Source: Bolinopsis microptera | Lineage: Eukaryota; Ctenophora; Tentaculata; Lobata; Bolinopsidae | NCBI RefSeq assembly: GCF_026151205.1 | Contig: NC_087074.1 | Location: forward strand, 11,637,182-11,701,181 | Length of the DNA: 64,000 bases | Direction of reading: 5' to 3' | Part shown: positions 1-12,700 of the stretch, one piece after another | Position numbering within the stretch: position 1 is the stretch's first letter | How the letters are laid out: every line of letters starts with the position of its first letter | Made by a program: the position numbers and the translations under genes | Notes under the pieces: generated by a model | The model's input: only the letters and a program-made list of their open reading frames with translations | Told to the model about the DNA's origin: nothing | Database searches by the model: none

Positions 1-785
1 ACCATGGTGATGTTACCTTATGTGGTAGTGATATACCATCAACACAGATCTACCGCCGAATGCATGGGGTTGAATTATAAGCTTCTTGCAAGTGTGTTTA
101 TTATTTCAATATGTAGTAGCTATGTTCCGTTGCGAAGTTGTATGTCGAATTTTTAGGATTCGTAATCATTAGTTTTTACTTGAGTTGTCATTTTTGTGAG
201 AGAAAATGGGCAGTTTCGCTTAAATTTCATTTTTGAGGCTAAACAATAAACATGCTCTCCTACACATATAAGCATTATGTCCGCTTCGGAATCGAATGGC
301 TTGAAGATGGCGAAAATATTAGAATGATATTGTTGCAAAAATTGTCTCTCTTAGAAACTAAGTCCCAAATACTAAGTCTATAGAATTGTCCTGACGTCAG
401 AAGATAAAAATAACAGCTCTCTTTTACTATAACCATTGTTTGGACAAACAAAGATATAGTGGCATTGTTGATACTTCCATTACCTGTACCCCAATGTCGG
501 ATGTAACCCGAGTAACTATCGGGGTAGTAATATTTAAATTCTGCGATGTCGACGTATTCTCACTACCAGTACTACCTTCGGGGTTATAATTCACACTTTT
601 CCAAATTTGCCCAGCTTGATAAATCACGGCTATACTTGTCGTGGCATTTATGTTAAAAGTCTTAAGAAATTACTGGCCATGATAGTGTTAAAACAAGTTT
701 AACGCTCACAAAATTTATAGGAAATGAAAGTAAAGTGAGGTCTGGTGTGCTGTGTGAGTGAGAATATTCTAGAAACTGGAGTGTT
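1..785. other. No recognised gene
   Basis: No convincing coding exon or known repeat family is visible here. Short open frames on the minus strand (153-338, 427-627) have no recognisable motif. The segment lies just upstream of the candidate BTB first exon and may hold its promoter, but I see no clear TATA element. Confidence 0.4.
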
Positions 786-3700
786 ATGTCTACAGATTGG
801 CGGGCGTGGCTCTGGAAGACTCTCGGGGAGCAATTTAATGTTCCGGCTCTCAGTGACTGTGTGCTTCTTGTAGCGGGTAAGTCGCGTGAAGTGTGCCTCT
901 TAATCTTGTGTGAAGTGTGCTTCTAAATCTTATTCTTATGGCCACACTGATTTAAAGTGATAAATTGAATATCTTTGTGGTATTGTATTCCCTTTTCGCG
1001 CACACCGGCCACCAATAACATTAATGGCAGTACAACGGTTAATCGTGGATTGTGTGAACATCGACAGATAACCGAATTGGCTGGTTAATATTATGGTCGG
1101 TTAATTTAAGGAACAGACACTTAACGCACGGTTAACACAAGAATTTTTTAAAGATTGGGGCGAGCGATTTAGTGGGAGCGCAGTCTCAATATAATTCCTT
1201 TTTGGGTCATATGACTCCTTAGGGGTCGTTCACATATTACGTAATCAGCCGAGAGGGATGGGGGTTTCCAAATGCTTACGGTTGATTACGGGAGGGGGGA
1301 GGGAATTCGGCCGTTGATAACGTAATCAAAATTTTCTTTTTTACCCTCTAGAATAATAACAATTTGACAATATTTTAATTCAAATTCCACTCAATTTCAA
1401 TCTGATAGTGATAAAATTTAGAAATTGATCGAATATCCGGCTATGATAGTAAGTAGTTTAGAATTGGTGTATTCTGGGTAAAATTATCTTTATCCCGGTT
1501 GTTGCGACAAGTAAAAATGCTCTTATTAGGGAAAGGAGATTACTCGACGTTTCAATGTAACTACATCGTATTCATGATCTAAAAACAAGTGTTAAAAATT
1601 CAAAACGTAAAAAACATATATCTGAGGCAAAATTTGTGTACATTAATTTATTTTTAATCAATCAACTTTATCCAAAAATTCGATACAAAAAAGTCATAAC
1701 AAAATTCATAACAAAATTAGTTTATACGACGACAAACTTTTATAGTAAATACTGTACATTCCTAAAACTACTACTAAATATACTACACATGATACAGAAG
1801 CATGGAGTGCTACAACGGTAAACAGGTGCATGATGTGAAGTGTGTAGGTATGTATCTAGTGTGGAGTGAAAATGGCGGGAATCGTACTGACCAATGAGAA
1901 GTGTGAAACGTGGGAGCCTAATATGGTTTGATTGATGTTATAAGGGTTAGTGTGTTGAATAGGAGGCGGAAGTGTGCGTGTGTGAGATGTGGTCCCTGTA
2001 CTCAGAAAGTACACAAAACCTATAAATATCACTAAATATCACTACATATGTGTAGACAATCCCCTGTTTGTAAAGTATAAAATATGTTACACCCTGTTTA
2101 TTATGTACTTGTTACTAAAAAACGTTTGATGGTTTCTAACTCATCTCTCTTGTTAATTTTAGGTTTGAACTTCAAAATAAGCATTGCTTCTGCAATCTTT
2201 CTTCTAGCTGTGTTGCTTTCTGTTTTTAAAATCTCAAATTCTAAATTGGGTTCTGACCCCCTATGTAAAGTGTTATAATGAATAGCAAAAGCTTGACTTG
2301 TGTTAGAAGGAGTTAAAGGAAATTTAGCATATCTTAGGTGCTCTCCGAGCCTATCATGTGCCCTCCTGCACGTCTCACCAATATAAATATTATTACAGAT
2401 TTTACAGGTAATCTTATACACAACGTTCTTCACCTCACAATCTTTATTTTCAGTTATTAATAAAGGACAAATTTTACAGGAGTTAATAATACAGGTTCTC
2501 TTATCATACGGTCTGTTATTGCACACAATATTTCTTAGTTTTCTAGCTGGGGAAAATATAACTTTAATAGGTAAATTGTTCTGTTTAATATGATTCCTAA
2601 TTCTGTTACTGATACTGTCTGAGATAAAATCTAACTTAAGCACTGTTCTGTTATCCTCCCTATTTCTATTACTAATACTACTACGACGTCTGTTGGCATA
2701 ATTTCTGGGTGTTTGATACCCGTTTCTAGTCATGAGACGGTCTAAAATGCTGTATGAATGTTCTCTCTCCTGAGGTCCTGACGAGATCTTGTCCGCTTCT
2801 TTATACAGGTTGATCACGGTGTTCGTCTTCACAGATTCTGGGTGACATGAATTCTTGTGAAGTGTGATGTCTTTTTGCTGTGGCTTACGGTACAAGCGGC
2901 TCGTCACAGTTCCATCAGGTTCCACTCTAAGCTCTGTGTTAAGGAATGGGATGAACTCTTGGTCGTTCTCCGGAAACTCTACCTCCCACTTGAGTTTCTT
3001 GTCAGGGTCCTGGTCTGCGATACTCTGAACAAGTGCTAGAGCTTCTTCTCTTGTTACAGCTGTGCTGGTGGCGTCGTCAATGTACCGCTTGTAGAAGTCA
3101 GATAAGTAGACCGACAAGTAATGTAAGTCAGTGTAAACCGAGCTTCTCTCAAACTTGTACACTCTGATCACTGTGCAAAATGGTCCCGGTCTCAATCCCA
3201 TGAAAAGGCCATCCTGCTGTATCCACAGAGTCCCATTATACACAAAGTATGAACTAGTCAGGATGTGCAATAGGATCTCGTGAACATCAGTCAGGTTCAG
3301 TCCCATGAGATAAAGTTTTTCCCGGTGCTCAGTGGCCAGTTCTATAACGTCATCAATACAACCTTGTACATTTATGTTGGTATAAAGTGCTGAAATGTCC
3401 GCCGAGAAGATTTTCCTGCCAGCTAGCTGTTCTTTCGGAATTGCACGAAGAGTTTCAAGATGTTCAAAGAGATTACCAAGGTGACTGGGTATTTCCTTCA
3501 GTAATGGTTTGAGGATGGTTGTCACCAGCCAGCTCAATCTCTCTGTGGGTGAGTCAACACAGCTGATAATGGGTCGTACTTTCACCTGTTCCAGAGGGAT
3601 GGTGTTTCTGAAACATTCTGGAGAATTCTTGTGAGTCTTGATAAGTACATATAAGACTGGAAGAGAAACATGATCCGGAACTCTGATCTGTCTGAAATAA

Positions 3701-6700
3701 TCATCATCGAGCCCTCGCTGTGTCCATACTTTCTTCCACAATTGATTGGAGCTATCTACCAGTTGAGTGGTCATTCTTTTTATGAGTTGTGAATTCTGGA
3801 TGGAGGTGGGTTCCGTAACTGTCACTGTCTGACCTCGTACCTTCCTAGTTGGGAGTATCTGCAGGTAAACTGCAGTTTCCTCTAGGTGTTTCTCCGTCAG
3901 CGTTCTATGAATATCCTTGGTGGTAACTACGAACTCTCCACACTTGTCTGAAACTGAGACATGTATAGTTCTATCCGTTCTTAGTGAATATAAGCCTTGT
4001 TTCTGTGAGCGAGTAAGGTTGTCTTTTGACTGATGGTTATTCACTAAGTTCAGGACAAAACGGTTGAAACATGCGAGTTTATCCTCAAGTTCAGGGCAAG
4101 CGGGGTCAGGGGTTCGGGTGAAGGGTGTGGGGAAGGGACAAATCCTCTTGATCTTCTTCGAGGTAGGCTCTTCTGCTTCTTCTGCTTCTTCATGATGTTC
4201 TGGAGTATTAGTAGGCTGTTCTTCTGAATCCATAGACTGTTCTACTGGTTGTTGTTCAAATGCTTGCTTATGTCTGATCTTAAACACGCATTGTGCAATG
4301 TCCATGGAAACTTTATCCTTGAACTCCTGATTAACATGTGGTGTTACTGCAAAATTAGGCCCAAGTGCAAGAACAGATTTCTGGTTATCTGAAACTGAAT
4401 CACAGTTGAGTGTAGTCACGCGATCTGCTGCAGGTTGAATAACTGTCGGTGGAGTAGGGGGCGGTGGTGGATAATATTTACTGAGTAGCCAAGTAAACTT
4501 GTTCTGCAGGTTCATCTTATACTGTTCTTTAATAGAAATCTGGTTTCTTTCTGATATGGCTATAATTCTATGAAAAACGTGTTGTTCAACTGTATTGTAT
4601 AGAGTGTTCTTGAACTGTGCAATATGAAGTTTACTGTCTGCGATAATCTGATACTGATAAGAAATATGTTGATTTAATGCTACTGTTCTGATTCTGTTCA
4701 GATGATGTTGTATATTCCTAGATTGACAGATGGGAAATAATGACTGTTGATGTGAAAAACTGTTCAAAATGAAGACTGGAAAAACTTGTCGTCGTTTACA
4801 TCGTTTTAAGAAATTTAGTTTCTGTTCTACGATTTTCAACTTTTCTCCAGCTGCAAGAAATGATTTTGCCGTTCCAAAAGTTTCTCGGGACTGAATAAGT
4901 TCATGTAAAATCCGGATTGGAGTATTATTTATGAGTCGCATTGTTGTAATGTATTCTGGGTAAAATTATCTTTATCTTTATCCCGGTTGTTGCGACAAGT
5001 AAAAATGCTCTTATTAGGGAAAGGAGATTACTCGACGTTTCAATGTAACTACATCGTATTCATGATCTAAAAACAAGTGTTAAAAATTCAAAACGGTACA
5101 TTGACGACGCCACCAGCACAGCTGTAACAAGAGAAGAAGCTCTAGTACTTGTTCAGAGTATCGCAGACCAGGACCCTGACAAGAAACTCAAGTGGGAGGT
5201 AGAGTTTCCGGAGAACGACCAAGAGTTCATCCCATTCCTTAACACAGAGCTTAGAGTGGAACCTGATGGAACTGTGACGAGCCGCTTGTACCGTAAGCCA
5301 CAGCAAAAAGACATCACACTTCACAAGAATTCATGTCACCCAGAATCTGTGAAGACGAACACCGTGATCAACCTGTATAAAGAAGCGGACAAGATCTCGT
5401 CAGGACCTCAGGAGAGAGAACATTCATACAGCATTTTAGACCGTCTCATGACTAGAAACGGGTATCAAACACCCAGAAATTATGCCAACAGACGTCGTAG
5501 TAGTATTAGTAATAGAAATAGGGAGGATAACAGAACAGTGCTTAAGTTAGATTTTATCTCAGACAGTATCAGTAACAGAATTAGGAATCATATTAAACAG
5601 AACAATTTACCTATTAAAGTTATATTTTCCCCAGCTAGAAAACTAAGAAATATTGTGTGCAATAACAGACCGTATGATAAGAGAACCTGTATTATTAACT
5701 CCTGTAAAATTTGTCCTTTATTAATAACTGAAAATAAAGATTGTGAGGTGAAGAACGTTGTGTATAAGATTACCTGTAAAATCTGTAATAATATTTATAT
5801 TGGTGAGACGTGCAGGAGGACACATGATAGGCTCGGAGAGCACCTAAGATATGCTAAATTTCCTTTAACTCCTTCTAACACAAGTCAAGCTTTTGCTATT
5901 CATTATAACACTTTACATAGGGGGTCAGAACCCAATTTAGAATTTGAGATTTTAAAAACAGAAAGCAACACAGCTAGAAGAAAGATTGCAGAAGCAATGC
6001 TTATTTTGAAGTTCAAACCTAAAATTAACAAGAGAGATGAGTTAGAAACCATCAAACGTTTTTTAGTAACAAGTACATAATAAACAGGGTGTAACATATT
6101 TTATACTTTACAAACAGGGGATTGTCTACACATATGTAGTGATATTTAGTGATATTTATAGGTTTTGTGTACTTTCTGAGTACAGGGACCACATCTCACA
6201 CACGCACACTTCCGCCTCCTATTCAACACACTAACCCTTATAACATCAATCAAACCATATTAGGCTCCCACGTTTCACACTTCTCATTGGTCAGTACGAT
6301 TCCCGCCATTTTCACTCCACACTAGATACATACCTACACACTTCACATCATGCACCTGTTTACCGTTGTAGCACTCCATGCTTCTGTATCATGTGTAGTA
6401 TATTTAGTAGTAGTTTTAGGAATGTACAGTATTTACTATAAAAGTTTGTCGTCGTATAAACTAATTTTGTTATGAATTTTGTTATGACTTTTTTGTATCG
6501 AATTTTTGGATAAAGTTGATTGATTAAAAATAAATTAATGTACACAAATTTTGCCTCAGATATATGTTTTTTACGTTTTGAATTTTTAACACTTGTTTTT
6601 AGATCATGAATACGATGTAGTTACATTGAAACGTCGAGTAATCTCCTTTCCCTAATAAGAGCATTTTTACTTGTCGCAACAACCGGGATAAAGATAATTT

Positions 6701-9700
6701 TACCCAGAATACATTGTACAACAATGCGACTCATAAATAATACTCCAATCCGGATTTTACATTTAGAATTGGTGCTTGGCCGGATATCATAACAATGATT
6801 TTGGCTCATCATGATAGCATGATCAGGGTAGCATTAAACGTAGAGAAAAGTGTTTTCTAGGAAAAAAGTCAAAGGGGGGGGGGGGGGGGGGGGGGGGGGG
6901 TCAGGCCATGATTACGTGTTACTATTATTGCTGCCAGGAGGGGGGGTTGGGTCTTGATTACGGTTGATTACGGTTGATTACGGAAGGGGGGGGGGGAGGG
7001 GGGTAAAAATTGCTAAAATATTGATTACGTAATTTGTGAACGACCTCTTAGTCCTTTGTTGTCACACATTCGTCCCTATGAGTATGATTATGGTCACGCC
7101 TTAATATAAGTAACTATTGTGTGTTAAGTGTGCCTTAACACTTAACCGTGTGTTATGTGACCATCGACAGATTAGGGGCCATTACTTAGAACGTCCGCCA
7201 AAATAGAAGATTTTCGGACCTCCCCATGTCCGGGTGTGTCCGAATTTTCAAAACCACCCCTCTAGTGTAAAATAAGGTTGGCACCAGACCAGTCCTCCCG
7301 GGCGTACCAATGGTATACAGTGCCTGCTCACAAATCCTCTCACACTACACACTATACTCTCAGTCGTTCTTAGCGACTGACAACCGCAATAACTCACAAT
7401 ATCTAAGTATTGAACTCTACGTTAATATAACAAATACGATATTCTAGTACCGTACACGGAATTAACAGAAAGGGATACTAAGGTGTTAATATCGAGAATA
7501 TGAGTCAAATGGGAAATATAAACTCGTTACGAACGCTAGTAGAAACACTAAACTCTTAGAACTTGCACTTACTCTGAATTGACTGAAACACGATCTTCGA
7601 GTATCGAAAGCTTACTAATTTACCCCACACGGAAATAGGTGAGGCAACTTTAATTTGAACGGTATAATGTGGTACAATTCGTTCCTACGCTAGTGTTGAA
7701 CAAGGGAAACAGTTGAATCGATTAATAACGTTCGAAGATGAAATATACGGTTAATTAACAACAATTAACAACTATAAACTGTGGCAATACGGGCCACGCC
7801 GGGTTCGTTCCAGATCAGCGGTTAACACTTTTATTGAAAGTTAAACACGTCACCTAAAAAGCTTTTCCAGAACTAATCCTAACGTGTCCAGAAATGCGTT
7901 ATCGACACGCGCCACGTGATACCACGTGGTCACTTAACTACCTAAATCTACACTCATTACTAACGGTCATATTAATCACTAAATTACAATCTACACAACT
8001 GCTAAAACTACTCTAAAACTGCTGCAAACAGCCTACATATTACACTATATCCCCCGGGAAAATTTAATCGATTTCGTCAATATCTCCAAGAGGTATTGAC
8101 AAATTCGACTAAATCCCCCAAATTAAAAAAAATCCCCCAAATTAAAAAAATCCTACAACTCCCTCTTAAACAACACCCTAAAAATAAAAATACCAACAAA
8201 ATCCCCGTGATGCAACTCACGCGAAAAAACTACCCTTTAAAAAATTTACACGTGCTACAAAAATGTAAAATTTAAAAAAAGTACGTGTACCATCACGTAC
8301 CAAATCTGAATAATTAAAACTACACGTGAAATCTCACGTGACACAATACAAATTAATTATAAAAACTAACGTGATACACTTCACGTTACAAACTTCAACT
8401 ACTTCAAAATATTTACAAAACTTGCTACCCTACTAACTGTCCTTCTCCTAAACCGTCCCTCCTACTTCCCTTACTTCTTCTGCTGTTCTGTCGAAGTCGT
8501 AGCACCGTCCACCATCCACCGTCTCTGTCCACACCACCAGTTGTTGAACACGTCCTCCACAACCATACTCCTAATCCAGGTATCGTACATCTAGGCACGA
8601 ACCTACACTTACACCATTATTTCCGTACACCTAGTTACGAACATAACTTACACAATTATTTCCGTACACCTAGTTACGAACATAACTTGCATAATTATCT
8701 CCGTACACCTAGTTACGAACATAACTTACACCATTATTTCCGTACACCTAGTTACGAACATAACTTACACAATTATCTCCGTACACCTAGTTACGAACAT
8801 AACTTACACAATTATTTCCGTACACCTAGTTACGAACATAACTTACACAATTATCTCCGTACACCTAGTTACGAACATAACTTCACCTAAGTCACTGCAG
8901 ACCGTCATATTTATAGATATGAAGTCCAATCATCTAGATTAAGACCTTATCGGCACACGAATATCAAAAGTCAACTAAAGGCAAATCTAGGCATCAGGAG
9001 CGATGCTCTACCGGATTAAAATGTGACTCAACCTCTACACTCTACTCTACTCCACGGTTCAACAACTAACTTCGACTCTTGCAAACTCTCCACTCTCCAG
9101 GGTAGCAAGCCCTTCAAAATAAAACCCAGACATCACTAACAATATCAACTGATATCAAGGACACCAGGCATACCCTAAGCACGGCGGGAGATAAGAAATG
9201 CAACGATGACCACCTTCCACAGGTTCCAGGTAGTCTGCAAAACATGACAAGAATCGTCGTATCTGCCCGAGCAACAGGCAGTTCACTGGCATCCCGTGAC
9301 CAGCAATTCTCTAAATCCAAGTACACCGTCCTTTATCACCATTCAACACAACACTATAATTCTCGATACCGGTCTGTAGTAATCCGGCTTCTTTAATTCT
9401 GCTCTATTTCTAAGAGAACGTCCTCCACTGACTACAGGCGTACTCTGTTCCTCAGGTGAGTAAGCTAGTGTACTGTTACTCTCCCCCAGTATGACAGGAC
9501 TCAAACTATCTTCCATCCGTGATGTAGATTCCTCAACCCCTCTGCTCCACCCGGGTGTATAGAAAGATCCAAAACTTGATCCCGTCTCCTGGATCGGTGA
9601 TGAAATGTGAATCGGAGTGTTAACCCTATCTGGTGTCTGAGGGTCATGTTGGATTGAAATGTCCTGACTTTCCGTTCTGAAAGGAAGTGTATATTCCGGT

Positions 9701-12700
9701 GATAGAGGTACGTCAGGAATATCAATATTCTGACTAGACAAGGTACTCTCTCGAACCACAGAACTCCCTCTCTCCACATGCTGAGGCATCCACTCCTCAT
9801 CACTACTGCTATCACTATCCCCACCGTCCCTTCTCACCGTGTCTCTCATTATCTCATTCTTCCAGCCATGTGCTCCATCACCGATTACTATCTCGCTCCC
9901 ACTACTACACACTTTGTTGTTCTCTCCCATACCGCACATGACGTTATCTACGTCACTAATCACACCAAAACTATTCTCAGAGGATTCACTAAAGGAATAA
10001 GCGTTGTGATCACGTGTAACATTACTAGAGGATTCACTAACGGCTGAAGCGTTGTGATCACGTGTAACATTACTGAAGGATTCACTAACGGCTGAAGCGT
10101 TGTGATCACGTGTAACATTAATGAAGGATTCACTAACGGCTGAAGCGTTGTGATCACGTGTAACATTACTGAAGGATTCACTAACGGCTGAAGCGTTGTG
10201 ATCACGTATAACATTACTGAAGGATTCACTAACGGATGAAGCGTTATAATCACATTCTACGTTACTAATACTATCTAACTCACTAATGGCTGAAGCGTTG
10301 TGACTCGGAATGGTATTGACACCCGCAGACCTGGTAAACTCCTCTCCTCCCGATCTCTCATCTAGAATGACCTCTGTCTGGCACGATGCTTCCGCAAAAC
10401 TCCTTCTGAATGGAACTCTGCTTCGTCTGTCCTCCTCAGCATTAGACTTTGTCGCCTTTATCATGTTCAGCCCGTGACTCTCCAACAACTCATTCTGAGT
10501 CCATCTTTCACCACAGAACTTTTCTGCCTGACCCCTGTTCTCCTGAGCTTGTCTATCAATCGCAGTCCCTCTAACACCGATATCTTGACCTCTGATCCTC
10601 TGCACGCCGTGTATAAATTTCTTGCCGCCTACAGGTTTCAATAGTGCGACGATCTTGTTTTTGCGGATCGTTATTGGCTCATCAGTAGAGTTAACACACT
10701 TTATCGGGACCAATCTTTTATCAGAGTGCACAACTGCATGAGCGAATGAAATGCCCATGTCCCCAATACCTTGCTTGTACTGTGGCTTAATCACACCTTT
10801 AAAATTCACTCCTTTCGCCTGTAACTTTCCCCTGATGTACTGCACCGTGTTAGGAGGAATAATTGTGACCTTGCTACATCTAACTTTTATCTGCTGCTTG
10901 ACATTCTCCGGCTTCTCCGTGAATGGTACACTATCTCCATTAGTCAGCACCAGTCTGCACTTACTGTAGTCCAGAGTTACCCTATTTGACCTCAAGAAAT
11001 CATCTCCAATCAGGAATTCTGTGTCTAACAGATCAGTTACCACGAAGGTGTGTACAAATCTATTGCCAGCAACTACCACCTGTAGTTCTAACTCTCCCCT
11101 GATTTGTATCTTGTCTTGAGAAAATGACTTCAATGTCATGTCACATGGTCGGATCCCGCTCTCTAGACTCAGTCCTCTCACAAAACCCGTGGACACAATA
11201 CTCACAGCCGACCCGCTGTCAACAAAAAGGTAGGCTGCCACTCCTCTGCAACTCCCAGCCACCAAGATGTGTTTCCAGTTCACCGCATTCACCTCCTTCT
11301 GCTTCCCAGATGATTTTAATTGCGACTGATGGGAAATGAATTTTGTCCAGTCGCACGCCCGTTTAAATGGTCTCTCTGCATTCCATGCTGTTCATTCACT
11401 GTGGGTCTGTACTGCCCTCCTTGTTCTCCAGATTGCCCTCTGTTGACGTTACAGAATCTCTGAATGTGTCCCTCACCGTGACAATTATAACAAATCAATG
11501 GCCTGCGACTCTCTCCTCTACTCGCACCTCCACTCGCCCCTCTACTCGCACCTCTACTCGCACCTCTGCTACTCCGCTCAACCGGACTCACTCTACTCCT
11601 ACAAACACTGGCAACATGCCCTTTACCTCCACACAGCTGGCACACAATATTGCTCCAACACGAGTCAGCCTTGTGACCCTTCTTCCCACACATCTGACAG
11701 TCATTCTCATCCTCTTCTTTCTCACCTTGCCTGCCAACACCATAAGTAGGTGCCCGGAATTCCAGTGTATTTATTGGATCACTGTCAAGCTCTCCCTCTA
11801 CTGCCTTGGATATGTGTTCCTCCTGTACAGCTAAACGGATCACACTATCAAAATCTTCTGTCTCCGTGTTCATCTGAAGGAGCCGTCTTTTAATAGCAGG
11901 GTCTCTCACGCCCTGTATCAACACAGTGATACCTGCACTCTCTCTCTCCACAGCTCTCGGGTATATCTTCTCAGCAGTGTCCTGTATTCTCTCTGCGAAC
12001 TGCTCCACGCTCTCTAACGCTTCCTGTCTCATCTTGTGAAACGTTGTTCTCATAATTCTCGCATCAGTAGCGGGACATAGCTCTCGTTTCACCGCACTGA
12101 TCAGCATTTTCACGTCACCTCTCTCCTCACTCAACAGCCGAATGTTCTTGACTTTCTTGAACTTTGCATCGTCTTCTATCTGATTTGCAAGCCTCAAGTC
12201 TAGATTGTCCTTTACTCCGCATAACAGGACCCATTGCTCGAATCTCTGTAAGAATGTACAAAAGTCATCATTTTTCCTATACCTAGGCGCCTTACACTTC
12301 ATCGTGTATACTCCCTTATCTCTCTCTGTATTTCCGGGTTGCAAATCATCACTCTCAGTAGTTCTCGCTCTTTCTTGAAATAAGTTGCTCGTGTTCTCCA
12401 ACTTTACTTCTTGATCCCTCATCAATCCCTCTCGCTCAAGTTCTGCGTCCTGTCTCCACTTGATCATATCTCTCTCCAACTCTCTCACTCTGCTCAAACA
12501 CTCCTCTCTCTTCTCGCTCAAATCAAACAACTCCACTTTTCTCTCTTTTATCTCCGTCTCTTTATCACTTGTGTCCCAAGACTTCATTTCCAATCTCACC
12601 TCCACAATCTGATCCACAATCCGTTTTTCCTCCTCTACTAGTTCCTTCATCTCCTGCTCCATGTTTGTGAGTCCAGACATAGTACCACTTTCCTAGGTTC

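Larger units (their letters stand above)
1470..6761 (-). mobile_element. Penelope-like retroelement: full copy plus inverted 5'-truncated copy
   Basis: A complete minus-strand copy (to about 4950) is joined to an inverted, 5'-truncated plus-strand copy (5093-6761). The whole composite is bounded by a perfect 13-bp target duplication, tttagaattggtg, at 1457-1469 and 6762-6774. The same terminal sequence of about 140 bp occurs three times: at 1470-1608, at 4950-5092 in direct orientation, and inverted at about 6575-6713. This is the pseudo-LTR arrangement typical of Penelope-like elements, in which partial tandem and inverted copies form during one integration. The two copies are near identical in the shared coding part (for example one A/T codon change in the endonuclease), so the insertion looks young. 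Confidence 0.85.
1222..7047. mobile_element. Harbinger-like non-autonomous TIR element, split by a Penelope insertion
   Basis: The left end GGGGTCGTTCAC at 1222 is matched in inverted orientation by GTGAACGACCTC ending at 7047 (11 of 12 positions). Both ends are followed inward by ATTACGTAA-type sequence and flanked by a 3-bp TTA duplication (1219-1221 and 7048-7050). A 3-bp TWA target site is typical of PIF/Harbinger transposons. The element body outside the Penelope insertion is only about 500 bp, has no open frame, and carries repeated GGTTGATTACGG motifs and a pure G tract around 6871-6900, so it is MITE-like. The superfamily call rests on the target site and termini only. Confidence 0.5.

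Noticed and set aside
8687-8890. Plus-strand 13-residue repeat peptide
   Set aside because: It lies antisense inside a minus-strand LTR element and is explained by the 39-bp tandem repeat.
11498-11749. Plus-strand frames opposite gag (11367-11834)
   Set aside because: Shadows of the minus-strand Gag coding region, which has clear zinc knuckles.
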